In this document: in pieces, positions 33,337 to 41,545 of the stretch
How positions within the stretch are numbered: position 1 is the stretch's first letter
Layout: each line of letters opens with the position of its first letter
Source of the DNA: Candidatus Ozemobacteraceae bacterium
GTDB taxonomy: Bacteria; Muiribacteriota; Ozemobacteria; Ozemobacterales; Ozemobacteraceae
Direction: 5' to 3'
NCBI GenBank assembly: GCA_035373905.1
Contig: DAOSOK010000021.1
Location: forward strand, 1 to 64,000
DNA: 64,000 nt
Program-made: the position numbers and the translations under genes
Notes under the pieces: model-generated
The model's database searches: none
What the model saw: the letters and a program-made list of their open reading frames with translations, nothing else
Told to the model about the DNA's origin: nothing

Positions 33337-33934
33337 TCACTTGTTGGGTCGTTTGCCTGACGAGAGCAGACTCAGTAGGACATCGCTGCATCTGTCGGCC
33401 GTCAGGGTGGGCACGTCGAACAACTGAAACTTCATGTTCAGGTCGAAAACCTGGTGGAAGATGATGGCCATCTGCATCGGGGAAAGGGTGTCAGAGAACT
33501 CCCCGCTTTCGATGCCTTCCTTGAAGAACACCGCAAAAAATTCAAGCCGTTCCCGCATCTTTTTCATCATGCGCTTAGCAAGGGATGAATCATGGCTCGT
33601 GGCGCGCTTGCGCAGGATGAACTGCTGGATCATCGGACCGTTGCGGGTGAACACGTCGATCTGGAGTTGGACGAGCTTTCGCAGGCGCTCGCGGATGCCG
33701 TCAGGGCCGTCGATGATCTCCCGTGCGCGCAACATCCATTTCTCGGAGCCGTCGAACATGCACTGGATGAACAGATCATCCTTGCTCTTGAAATAGAGGT
33801 ACAGAGTGCCCTTGGTGATATCCGCCTGCTTCGCGACTTCGTCGAGCGTGGTTTCGATACCCGATATCGTTGAACAGCCTGAGGGCAACCTCGAGAATTT
33901 TCGTCTTTTTCTCCTTCACCTGGGAACTGGCCAC
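33337..33934 (-). pseudogene. TetR-family regulator, split by a frameshift
   Basis: Repressor-type gene heading the first RND operon. A GTG at 33934 with AAAAGGAG upstream opens VASSQVKEKKTKILEVALRLFNDIGY, the start of a TetR helix-turn-helix. At about 33855-33870 the frame shifts by one base: the continuing sequence TTLDEVAKQADITKGTLYLYFKSKDDL is in the next frame and runs to 33337 with a full ligand domain. Either the gene is inactivated, a programmed shift occurs, or there is a one-base sequence error. An intact protein would be about 198 residues, normal for TetR. Confidence 0.8.
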
Positions 33935-33999
33935 GATATCTCCTTTTGAAATCCGGCATCGAACGTGAATCCTGGCACTCTACGCGATACCGAACGATA

Positions 34000-34021
34000 T
34001 ATGACTGAACGGTCAGTCATA
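34000..34021. promoter_or_regulatory. Palindromic operator, probable TetR-family site
   Basis: TATGACTGA and TCAGTCATA are exact inverted arms of 9 bases around ACGG. The inner TGAACGGTCA form is typical of AcrR-like operators. It overlaps the -10 of the leftward promoter at its right edge, as expected for autorepression of the tetR-tolC-adaptor-RND operon. Confidence 0.7.
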
Positions 34022-34047
34022 ATACAGCAACGCCGGACAATATGCAA
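34019..34047 (-). promoter_or_regulatory. Leftward promoter of the first RND operon
   Basis: Reading leftward: TTGCAT (34042-34047), 17-base spacer, TATTAT (34019-34024). The -10 overlaps the end of the palindromic operator. The -35 is only a partial match, as often seen in regulated promoters. Confidence 0.5.
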
Positions 34048-34142
34048 TACCCTCGCGGTCGAAGTGACATTTCCAAGCCACAACCTTGACAAACACAGGA
34101 AATTATTATTTCATACGTAAACTTTTTAGAGGCGAACTATTT

Positions 34143-34613
34143 ATGTCGAAAGATTCCGTCGAGCTGTTCCATTCCCTGATCCAGACGACCAAGACCGTCG
34201 TGCGAAGCGTGTTCGCGGGCAGCGGTCTCGGCCCCCACACCGGCCTGACCGGGCCCCAGTTCGGATTGCTGGCCACACTCCATCGCAAAGGGCCGCTTTC
34301 CCCTTCGGAAATGTGCGAAATCATGATGGTGACCCCCGCCAACATCACGGGCATGATCTCCCGCCTGAAAAAACTCGGGCTCGTCGAGCGGCGGCGCCTG
34401 AGCAGCGACAGGCGCTGTCTGAAAATCGATCTCTCCCCGCAGGGCCGGGAAAAGATCGTAAGCCTTATCCCCATCTGGCAGAAATCGGCCGACTCGTGTT
34501 TCTCACGGTTCCCGGCCGGCCAGCGGCGCGCGCTCATCGACCTTCTCGAGACGTTCCGCGAATCCGTCATCGCATCATCCCATGCAACCGCCCACTCAGG
34601 AGGGGACGAATGA
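34143..34613 (+). CDS. MarR-family regulator
   Basis: Winged-helix regulator of 156 residues. The DNA-binding core is visible: LTGPQFGLLATLHRKGPLSPSEM, the recognition helix VTPANITGMISRLKKLGLV and the wing ERRRLSSDRRCLKIDLSPQG with the conserved D-R pair. MarR proteins usually repress the adjacent efflux operon and are released by phenolic or other ligands. AGAGG precedes the ATG at 34143. Its stop overlaps the tolC start (ATGA), making it first in marR-tolC-adaptor-RND. Confidence 0.92.
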   Translation: MSKDSVELFHSLIQTTKTVVRSVFAGSGLGPHTGLTGPQFGLLATLHRKGPLSPSEMCEIMMVTPANITGMISRLKKLGLVERRRLSSDRRCLKIDLSPQGREKIVSLIPIWQKSADSCFSRFPAGQRRALIDLLETFRESVIASSHATAHSGGDE

Positions 34614-36019
34614 CACACTCATCTCACAAACGGTCCATCCATGCGTTTTTCCTGCTTTTTCTCGCCACCGGCGCGCTCGTGCGGGCCGAAGACGCGCCCC
34701 CTGGAACTCCGAACCACCAGCATCCCGCATCGATGACCATTCCGATGGAAGCAGTCGAGACGGGGCACGGCGCATTCGTCGCGATTCCGCCCGAACTCAC
34801 GCTCGAGGACTGCCTGAAGCTCGCCGCCGGGAACAACCGCACCGTTCTCGCCAGTCGCGCACGCACATCGGCGGGACGCGCGAAGGCGAACCAGGTGTTT
34901 CGCACCCAGTTGCCGAACGCCAGTGTGTCGGCCCAGGACACGAAATACCGGGAACCCACCTCCCCCACCCTCAGCGACCGACAGGATGCGCAGCGGTTGT
35001 CCCTGACCGAGACATTCCAGCCGTTCGGCCGATACCGCTCCCAGAGCAGGGCGGCGAATGCCTCGGTCGACGCGGCCGTCGCCGACGAACGACGCACCCT
35101 GGTCGATGTTTCGTTCCAGGTATCGAAGGCCTTTTACGACATGGTTCTCGCCGATGACCTGATCCGGGTCGCCTCGGATTCGGTCGACCAGCGGCAGAAG
35201 CATCGCGACCACACGCAGCGGCTCGTCGACGCGGGAACGGCGCCCCGGTTCGACCTCCTTCGGGCGGAGGTCCAGTTGTCGGCGGCCCGCCCCGCCCTGA
35301 TCAAAGCAGTTCACAGCCGGTCGACGGCTCTCGCCGACCTCCTTCACCTGCTCGGCCTCGATCCGTCGGCGCAGCCCGCCGTCGTCGGTTCGTTCCCGGC
35401 CGAGTTCCCGCCGCTCCCGCTCGATGAAGACCGGGCGATCCAGCTCGCCTGTGAACAGCGGCCCGATCTCGCTGCCGCCATGGCCTCTGAAGAAGCCGCC
35501 CGCCACCAGGTCAATGTCGCCCGCCAGGCGCTCCAGCCCAGCGTCCAGCTGAACGGCACCTACGAGCGCACCCGCGGGGCGCGAGCTCCGATCGGCAGCT
35601 ACCGTGACAACTGGCTGACGACCGTCGGACTCATCTACCCGGTGTTCGACTCCGGCCTGTCGCAAGCACAGCGGGATGAAGCGAAAGCAGCCTACGAACA
35701 GGCCAGGCTCAGCACCGAGAATATCCTTTCCACCCTCCGTGTCGATATCCGCAAGGCCATCGCCGGTGTGAAGGAGGCCGAAGAGGTGTTCGCCTCCCAG
35801 GAGAAGAACGTCGAGCAGGCACAGGAAGCGCTCAGCATTGCGCAGGTTGCCTACGATACCGGTGCCAAAACGGCCCTCGACGTTCTCGACTCGGAAGTCG
35901 CCCTCACCCAGGCGCGCACCCTTCGAGCTCAGGCCCTTCACCAGCGCGCCGTCGCGATGGCTCAGCTGACCCGCGCCATCGGCCTCCTGCCGGAACCACT
36001 CCGGAACGCCGCTCGTTGA
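34610..36019 (+). CDS. TolC-family outer-membrane channel, second system
   Basis: Outer-membrane efflux duct, 469 residues. Signal peptide (SIHAFFLLFLATGALVRAED), then the first repeat LTLEDCLKLAAGNNRTVLASRARTSAG and the second ALSIAQVAYDTGAKTALDVLDSEVALTQAR, the TolC C-terminal signature. The strand block LTTVGLIYPVFDSGL precedes the last coils. CAGGAGGGG supports the start, which overlaps marR by 4 bases. A 39-base gap leads to the adaptor gene. Confidence 0.93.
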   Translation: MTHSSHKRSIHAFFLLFLATGALVRAEDAPPGTPNHQHPASMTIPMEAVETGHGAFVAIPPELTLEDCLKLAAGNNRTVLASRARTSAGRAKANQVFRTQLPNASVSAQDTKYREPTSPTLSDRQDAQRLSLTETFQPFGRYRSQSRAANASVDAAVADERRTLVDVSFQVSKAFYDMVLADDLIRVASDSVDQRQKHRDHTQRLVDAGTAPRFDLLRAEVQLSAARPALIKAVHSRSTALADLLHLLGLDPSAQPAVVGSFPAEFPPLPLDEDRAIQLACEQRPDLAAAMASEEAARHQVNVARQALQPSVQLNGTYERTRGARAPIGSYRDNWLTTVGLIYPVFDSGLSQAQRDEAKAAYEQARLSTENILSTLRVDIRKAIAGVKEAEEVFASQEKNVEQAQEALSIAQVAYDTGAKTALDVLDSEVALTQARTLRAQALHQRAVAMAQLTRAIGLLPEPLRNAAR

Positions 36020-36058
36020 CCCAGGTCCACGGCGAGTTACTATATATTTAGGAATATT

Positions 36059-37126
36059 ATGAACAGTCACACTTCCAGCAGAACCTTGATCCCTGCAGTT
36101 GCTGCTCTGATCCTGTTTCCCCTTGCATCTCCGGCGTTGCCGCCCACACCCGATCCCGGCAAGGCGGCACCAGTCACGGCGTCCGTCGCATCCGCTTCGG
36201 CGCACCATCAGGAAGCCGGTTCCCTGACGACCATGGGCGAGCTGATCGGAGAAGTCGGGCCGATGCGCAAGGTCGCCCTCGCGTTCAAGGTGAGCGGGCG
36301 GATCGAGCAGGTTCCCCTGTTCGCCGGAGACGCGGCGACGGCGGCCGCGCCGATCGCCACGCTCGAGCCGCGCGATTTCGAACTGTCGGTAGAACAGGCC
36401 GCCGCGGCTCTCGAAGCCGGCCGAGCCCGCCTCCGCCAGCTCGAGACGGGCTCCCGCCCCGAGGAAAAGCGCACGGCAGACGAGAATCTGAAGCAATCCC
36501 AGGCCAACTGGGAGAACGCGAAAGCGGACCTGGCGAGAAACGCCGACCTGTTCAAGGCCGGGGCGCTGTCGAAGCAGGCTCTCGACGCCGCCGAGGCGAA
36601 GGCCAAGGTGACCGAGGCCCAGTATCTCGCCCTGCGCGCCCAGAAATCGCTCGTCGACCAGGGGCCACGCCTCGAGGAGAAAGACGTCGCCCGCGCCACG
36701 ATTCGCCAGCAGGAAGCCGCGCTCCAGCTCGCGAAACAGCAACTCGAATACGCAACGCTTCGCGCACCGTTCGCCGGCGTCGTCGCCCAGCGCCACCTCG
36801 ATGAGGGCTCCTACGTCACCCCCGCCGCGCCGGTCTTCACGTTCATGCAGGTCGATCCCGTCAAACTCAACGTCGAGTGTCCCGAACGCTTCGTCCCGGC
36901 CCTGTCGGCCGGACTGCAGGCCGTTGTGACCGTCGACGCCCTTCCCGGGCGCCAGTTCACCGGCACCCTCGAGCGCACGCCCGCCGCGATCGATTCGAAG
37001 ACCCGGTCCGCAAACGCCGAAATCATCGTTTCCAATCCAGAAGGCATCCTCAAGCCGGGCATGTTCGCCCGCGTGAAATTTCTGAATCCCGCTGAATCCC
37101 GGCCAGAACAAGGAGGCCGGAAGTGA
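36059..37126 (+). CDS. RND periplasmic adaptor, second system
   Basis: Membrane-fusion protein of 355 residues. Signal peptide at the N-terminus without a lipobox; half-motifs KVSGRIEQVPLFAGDAATAAAPIATLE and LRAPFAGVVAQRHLDEGSYVTPAAPVF bracket a hairpin of about 110 residues rich in Ala, Glu and Lys. The beta-barrel continues to GILKPGMFARVKFL. The last 4 bases overlap the pump gene (GTGA). The ribosome-binding site is weak (AGGA) and the upstream gap is AT-rich. Confidence 0.92.
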   Translation: MNSHTSSRTLIPAVAALILFPLASPALPPTPDPGKAAPVTASVASASAHHQEAGSLTTMGELIGEVGPMRKVALAFKVSGRIEQVPLFAGDAATAAAPIATLEPRDFELSVEQAAAALEAGRARLRQLETGSRPEEKRTADENLKQSQANWENAKADLARNADLFKAGALSKQALDAAEAKAKVTEAQYLALRAQKSLVDQGPRLEEKDVARATIRQQEAALQLAKQQLEYATLRAPFAGVVAQRHLDEGSYVTPAAPVFTFMQVDPVKLNVECPERFVPALSAGLQAVVTVDALPGRQFTGTLERTPAAIDSKTRSANAEIIVSNPEGILKPGMFARVKFLNPAESRPEQGGRK

Positions 37127-40100
37127 ACCTCGCCGCCATCTGCATCAGGAGGCCGGTCTTCACGGTCATGATGACCCTGGCGCTCGTCGTCCTGGGCATG
37201 TTCTCGTATCAGCAGCTCGGCCTCGACCTCATGCCGAAAATGGATTTCCCGATCGTCCGCGTCTCCGTCACCCTGCCGGGCGCCAGTCCCGAAGAAGTCG
37301 AGACGCAGATCGCCAAGCCAATCGAGGAGGCCGTCAACACCGTCGGCGGCATCGACGAGCTCAACACCAAATGCCTGTTCGGCCAGGCCAGCATCATCGT
37401 CAAGTTCGTCCTCGAGAAGGACATCGACGTCGCCGCCCAGGAAGTCCGCGACCGCATCGCGCGCATCACGAAGGATCTGCCGGAGGGCACCGAGGCACCG
37501 CTGGTCGAGAAGATGGACCCCGACGCGATGCCTGTCGTCACGCTCGTCATCAAGGGGCCAAAGGAGATGCCCCTGCGCGACCTGACCTACTTTGCCCGAA
37601 AACGCATCAAGGAGCAGCTCGAAGCCATCGACGGCGTCGGGGCGATCCAGATCGTCGGCGGCCGCGAGCGCGAGATCCGCATCGTCGCCGACGCGAAAAA
37701 GATGGGTGCATATAATATCTCCTCGGCGATGATGAAGGACGCGCTCAAGAGCCAGAACGTCGAGATCCCCGGCGGTGATGTGACCGAAGGCTCGAACGAG
37801 TTCATCCTGCGCACGCTCGGCCGCATCGACGAGCCGGCGAAATTCGCCGACGTGATCGTCGCGACGCAGAACGGCGTGCCGATCCGCATGAAAGACATCG
37901 CCGAGATTCTCGACGACGAAGCCGAGCCCCGCAGTCTGGCCCGTCTCGACGGAGAGCCTGCCCTTTCCCTCGTCATTCAGAAACAGTCGGGCGTCAACAC
38001 GCTCGACGTGATCGACCGCATCCAGAAGCGACTCGAAGAGCTCAAGAAAAACTTCCCGGCCGGGATTTCCTACATTTCGATCCGCGACTCGTCGAAATTC
38101 ATCAAGTCGTCGCTCCACGAGCTTCGGACGCATTTGGTCCTCGGCTCGCTGTGCGCCTCGTTCGTCGTCCTGCTGTTCATGGGAAATTTCGTCTCGACGA
38201 TCATCTCGGCGCTCGCCATTCCCGTCTCGCTGATCTCGACCTTCCTCCTCATGCGCATGATGGGCTTTACCCTGAACAACATGTCGATGCTCGGTCTGAC
38301 GCTCGCCGTCGGCATCGTCATCGACGACGCCATCGTCGTCCTGGAAAATATATTTAGGCACATTGAAGAGAAGCACTCCGACGCCGAGACCGCGGCAAAC
38401 GAAGCGACGTCTGAAATCTACCTGGCGGTCATGGCGACCTCGCTGTCGCTCGCGGTCATCTTCCTGCCCGTAGCGTTCATGGAGGGCATCATCGGCCGTT
38501 TCCTGAACAACTTCGGTCTGACGATCGCGTTCGCCATCCTGATCTCGGTCCTGGTCTCGTTCACCCTGACGCCGATGCTCTGCTCGCGGCTGTTCCGGTA
38601 CCGGTTCGCCCGCGGCTCCGGCCACAGCAAGAAGTCGGGCTTCTTCGGCTACGTCGACGCCGCCTACGGGCGCCTGCTGACCTACGCGCTGCGCCACAGG
38701 TGGCAGATCGTCATCGCGGCCGTCGTCTGCACCGTATTGGCGCTTCCGATCGGGAAGATGCTGTCGGTCGACTTCATGCCGAACGACGACACGAACGAGT
38801 TCAATGTGTATTTCCGCGCCGACGAGGGGAGCTCGCTCGAAGGCACGGAGCGGATCCTCCGGGAAATCGAGGGAAAAATGGCGACCCTGCGCGGCGTCAA
38901 ACATGTGTTCGCGACGATCGGCGAAGGCTCGGGCGTCGGCGTCAACGAAGGCCAGGTGTTCATCCAGCTCGTCGACATCGCGGAGCGCGACTTTTCCCAG
39001 TTCGACGTCATGGATGACGCGCGCCGGATCATGAAAGCATACAAGGACCTGCGCCCCGCCGTCCAGGCGTCGAGCGGGTTCGGCGGCGGCTCTCGCATGT
39101 CCGACACGAGCTATTCGATCGCCGGTCCCGATCTGAACAGGATCAGCGAGTATGTCGACGCGATCGTGGATAAGATCCGCACCAGCGAAAAGATCGGCAA
39201 TGCCGATTCCTCGTATATCAGCCGCAAGCCCGAAGTCCACGTGAAGCTCGACCGGGAACGCGCCTACCGTCTGGGCGTGCGGCTCGACGTGCTGTCGACG
39301 TCGCTGCGCACGCTCGTCGGCGGCGCAGATCAGATCACCCGTTTCAAGGAGAACGACGAGTTGTACGAGGTGCGGGTCCGCCTGCGTCCCGAGGACCGCG
39401 GCAACCCCGAGGCCATCTCCGGGCTGCTGTTGCCGACGACGCTCGGAACGCTCGTCCGGCTCGACTCGGTCGCTTCGATCACGGCGGGCTTCGGTCCCGC
39501 CCAGATCGACCGGCGCAACCGGCAGAGAAGTATAACGGTCAATATCAATCTTGGGAAGGGCGCCGCGCTGGGCGACGTGAACAAGATCGTGGAGAAAGCC
39601 GCCGCCGAACTGAAGATGCCCCCGGAATACACCGGGACGCTGATCGGCCGTTCCCGCGAAATGGCCCGGACGATGCGCGGCTTCATGATCGCATTCTTCA
39701 TGAGCGCCATCTTCATGTATATGATCCTGGCCTCGCAGTTCGAGAGTTTCCTTCACCCGATCACGATCATGCTGTCGCTCCCCCTCTCGATCCCGTTCGC
39801 ACTGGTTTCCCTGCTCATCGCGGGCAACTCTGTCAACATCTACTCGCTGCTGGGCATCTTCATGCTGTTCGGCATCGTGAAGAAGAACGCGATCCTGCAG
39901 ATCGACTACACGAACACGCTTCGCGAGCAGGGCAAGGAACGGCGGGAAGCCGTCATCGAGGCCAACCACGCCCGCCTTCGGCCGATCCTGATGACGACGG
40001 TGACCCTCATCGCCGGCATGCTGCCCATGGCCCTCGGCAAGGGCGCCGGCGCCGCGACCCGCGCATCAATGGCGATCACGATCATCGGCGGCCAGAGTCT

Positions 40101-40200
40101 CTGTCTGCTCATCACCCTCCTGCTGACCCCCGTGGCCTATACCCTGTTCGACGACCTGCTGATCTGGCTCGGCAAGAAACTGCCGCATTTCAGGAAATAA
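37123..40200 (+). CDS. RND efflux transporter permease (second system)
   Basis: Proton-driven pump of 1025 residues, HAE-1 class. It begins (GTG start) NLAAICIRRPVFTVMMTLAL and has the TM4 relay pair in LTLAVGIVIDDAIVVLENIF, Asp-Asp as in AcrB. The DLMPKMDFPIVRVSVTLPGASPEE block near residue 35 and FGIVKKNAILQIDYTN near residue 925 are typical. It differs from the first system's pump at the relay motif, so the two are paralogous rather than a recent duplication. Three AT-rich codon islands lie at 37708-37722, 38344-38358 and 39528-39550. Confidence 0.95.
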   Translation: MNLAAICIRRPVFTVMMTLALVVLGMFSYQQLGLDLMPKMDFPIVRVSVTLPGASPEEVETQIAKPIEEAVNTVGGIDELNTKCLFGQASIIVKFVLEKDIDVAAQEVRDRIARITKDLPEGTEAPLVEKMDPDAMPVVTLVIKGPKEMPLRDLTYFARKRIKEQLEAIDGVGAIQIVGGREREIRIVADAKKMGAYNISSAMMKDALKSQNVEIPGGDVTEGSNEFILRTLGRIDEPAKFADVIVATQNGVPIRMKDIAEILDDEAEPRSLARLDGEPALSLVIQKQSGVNTLDVIDRIQKRLEELKKNFPAGISYISIRDSSKFIKSSLHELRTHLVLGSLCASFVVLLFMGNFVSTIISALAIPVSLISTFLLMRMMGFTLNNMSMLGLTLAVGIVIDDAIVVLENIFRHIEEKHSDAETAANEATSEIYLAVMATSLSLAVIFLPVAFMEGIIGRFLNNFGLTIAFAILISVLVSFTLTPMLCSRLFRYRFARGSGHSKKSGFFGYVDAAYGRLLTYALRHRWQIVIAAVVCTVLALPIGKMLSVDFMPNDDTNEFNVYFRADEGSSLEGTERILREIEGKMATLRGVKHVFATIGEGSGVGVNEGQVFIQLVDIAERDFSQFDVMDDARRIMKAYKDLRPAVQASSGFGGGSRMSDTSYSIAGPDLNRISEYVDAIVDKIRTSEKIGNADSSYISRKPEVHVKLDRERAYRLGVRLDVLSTSLRTLVGGADQITRFKENDELYEVRVRLRPEDRGNPEAISGLLLPTTLGTLVRLDSVASITAGFGPAQIDRRNRQRSITVNINLGKGAALGDVNKIVEKAAAELKMPPEYTGTLIGRSREMARTMRGFMIAFFMSAIFMYMILASQFESFLHPITIMLSLPLSIPFALVSLLIAGNSVNIYSLLGIFMLFGIVKKNAILQIDYTNTLREQGKERREAVIEANHARLRPILMTTVTLIAGMLPMALGKGAGAATRASMAITIIGGQSLCLLITLLLTPVAYTLFDDLLIWLGKKLPHFRK

Positions 40201-40223
40201 TTATATCTATTTCTATTTATTTC

Positions 40224-40253
40224 GGCGGAAGGGCCTTTCCCTTCCGCCTTTTT
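40224..40253 (+). terminator. Intrinsic terminator of the second RND operon
   Basis: GGCGGAAGGG (40224-40233) pairs with CCCTTCCGCC (40239-40248) around a 5-base loop, followed by five T. It lies 23 bases after the pump stop in an AT-rich spacer. Confidence 0.9.
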
Positions 40254-40273
40254 CGTTGAAATCCACCTCGGTT

Positions 40274-40339
40274 CCGTCCGCCCTGAGCCTGTCGGTGGGC
40301 GAATGGCCGCACGCGTTTCGGCAGGATCAACATGCACGG
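40274..40339. repeat. Dispersed 66-bp inverted-repeat element, copy 2 (degenerate)
   Basis: Begins CCGTCCGCCCTGAGCCTGTC and ends in CATGCACGG. It aligns over its whole length with the copy at 42826-42891, with scattered substitutions, mainly in the right arm (TTTCGGCAGGATCAA against TTCGACAGGCTCAG). Intergenic, just after a terminator. Confidence 0.65.
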
Positions 40340-40425
40340 CCGTATCGGTTGTCTTTCGGCCTGCGATTTGCCAGATAGCGGAATCTCGGCATACAATCGC
40401 GCCATTCGAATCCGTGAGGTTTTTC

Positions 40426-41511
40426 ATGCGCGAACGTGCGGTCATCGGTTCACTGCTTGGAACGGCGCTGGGCGACAGCCTGGGGCTGCCGTACGAGAAC
40501 ATCGGGCCGGCTCGCGCGGCGCGGATGTTTCCGCCGCCGCTGCGACACCGGTTTTTCTTCGGCAGGGGCATGGTATCGGACGACACCGAGCACGCGGCGC
40601 TGACCGCGCTCGCGCTCGCCCGCTCGCGCGGCGCCGAGGCGGCGTTCACCCGTGACCTCGCCTGGTCGCTAAGGCTCTGGATCCTGTGCGTGCCTGCCGG
40701 AATAGGCTTCGCGACCCTGCGGTCGCTGGTGAAGCTCTGGCTCGGCTGGAGTCCGGCGCGCAGCGGGGTTTTCTCAGCCGGGAACGGGCCCGCAATGCGG
40801 GCTCCCGTCATCGGGGCCTGTTTCTCGGCAGACTGCGCGAACGATGGCGCGACCCCGGAAGCCGCCGCTTCGGCAGCGCAACGCCGGGCACTGGTGCGAG
40901 CATCGACTCTCATCACCCACTCGGATCCCCGGGCCGAGCAGGGCGCCCAGCTCGCGGCCCTCGCCGCCGCCTGCGCCGCCCGGGCCGACCGCCCGGAGGA
41001 CGCACCGGACCGGTTTCGCGCCCTGCTGCGTTCCTGCATTCCCGATCTCGCTCCAGAATGGATCCCCCTGCTCGAATCGGCCGCCTCCTCCGCGGCTTCG
41101 GGCGTGACGACGCAGGCGTTCGCCGCAAGCCAGGGATGGAAATCCGGCGTCTCGGGCTACATGCTTCACACCATTCCCGCGGTTCTTCACGCGTGGTACC
41201 GATCTCCGGGCGATCTCCGGTCCGCGCTCGCGGACATCATCGAAGCCGGCGGAGACACGGACACGACGGCGGCAATCCTGGGTGGCATCGTCGGCGCGGG
41301 AACCTCGCCGGATGCCTTTCCCCGGGATCTTCTGGATGGCCTCCGTGACTGGCCCTGGTCCGTCGAGTTTCTGCGCGCCTGCGGGGCCGCGGCCGCTTCC
41401 CCGGAAAAACCTGCGCCAACGGTTTTCTGGCCGCTCGTGCTGCCGCGCAACGTCGCATTTGCGGCGATCGTCATCACTCATGGCTTCCGGCGGCTGCTGC
41501 CGCCGTATTGA
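40426..41511 (+). CDS. ADP-ribosylglycohydrolase (DraG/ARH family)
   Basis: Metal-dependent hydrolase removing ADP-ribose from proteins or small molecules; 361 residues. The family's metal-site motifs are all present: GSLLGTALGDSLG at the N-terminus, MVSDDTEHA (usual form TDDT) and, near residue 268, EAGGDTDTTAAILGGIVGA. The start at 40426 has GAGG a few bases upstream. No partner ADP-ribosyltransferase or nitrogenase gene is seen nearby, so the target is unknown. It is followed 34 bases later by arginine deiminase on the same strand. Confidence 0.92.
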   Translation: MRERAVIGSLLGTALGDSLGLPYENIGPARAARMFPPPLRHRFFFGRGMVSDDTEHAALTALALARSRGAEAAFTRDLAWSLRLWILCVPAGIGFATLRSLVKLWLGWSPARSGVFSAGNGPAMRAPVIGACFSADCANDGATPEAAASAAQRRALVRASTLITHSDPRAEQGAQLAALAAACAARADRPEDAPDRFRALLRSCIPDLAPEWIPLLESAASSAASGVTTQAFAASQGWKSGVSGYMLHTIPAVLHAWYRSPGDLRSALADIIEAGGDTDTTAAILGGIVGAGTSPDAFPRDLLDGLRDWPWSVEFLRACGAAAASPEKPAPTVFWPLVLPRNVAFAAIVITHGFRRLLPPY

Positions 41512-41545
41512 GGTCATTCATCTCACGAAACGCGAAAGGGCCGTT

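Larger units (their letters stand above)
33935..34142. promoter_or_regulatory. Divergent control region of the two RND operons
   Basis: A 208-base gap between the frameshifted tetR (leftward) and marR (rightward). It contains a palindromic operator (34000-34021), a leftward promoter overlapping it, and on the right a perfect TTGACA (34086-34091) whose matching -10 is poor. Local base composition is much more AT-rich than the genes. Confidence 0.6.

Noticed and set aside
34086..34115. Rightward promoter for marR using TTGACA at 34086-34091
   Set aside because: The -35 is perfect but no acceptable -10 lies at 16-18 bases, so it is mentioned only within the control region.
34619..37111. 830-codon minus-strand open frame opposite tolC and adaptor genes
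   Set aside because: Spans two well-supported genes on the other strand and reads as low-complexity Gly/Arg/Asp sequence; high GC removes stop codons.
36811..39969. Open frame of more than 1000 codons on the minus strand opposite the second RND pump
   Set aside because: It is the antisense shadow of a clear GC-rich pump gene; composition is His/Asp/Arg-rich with no domain and no ribosome-binding site.
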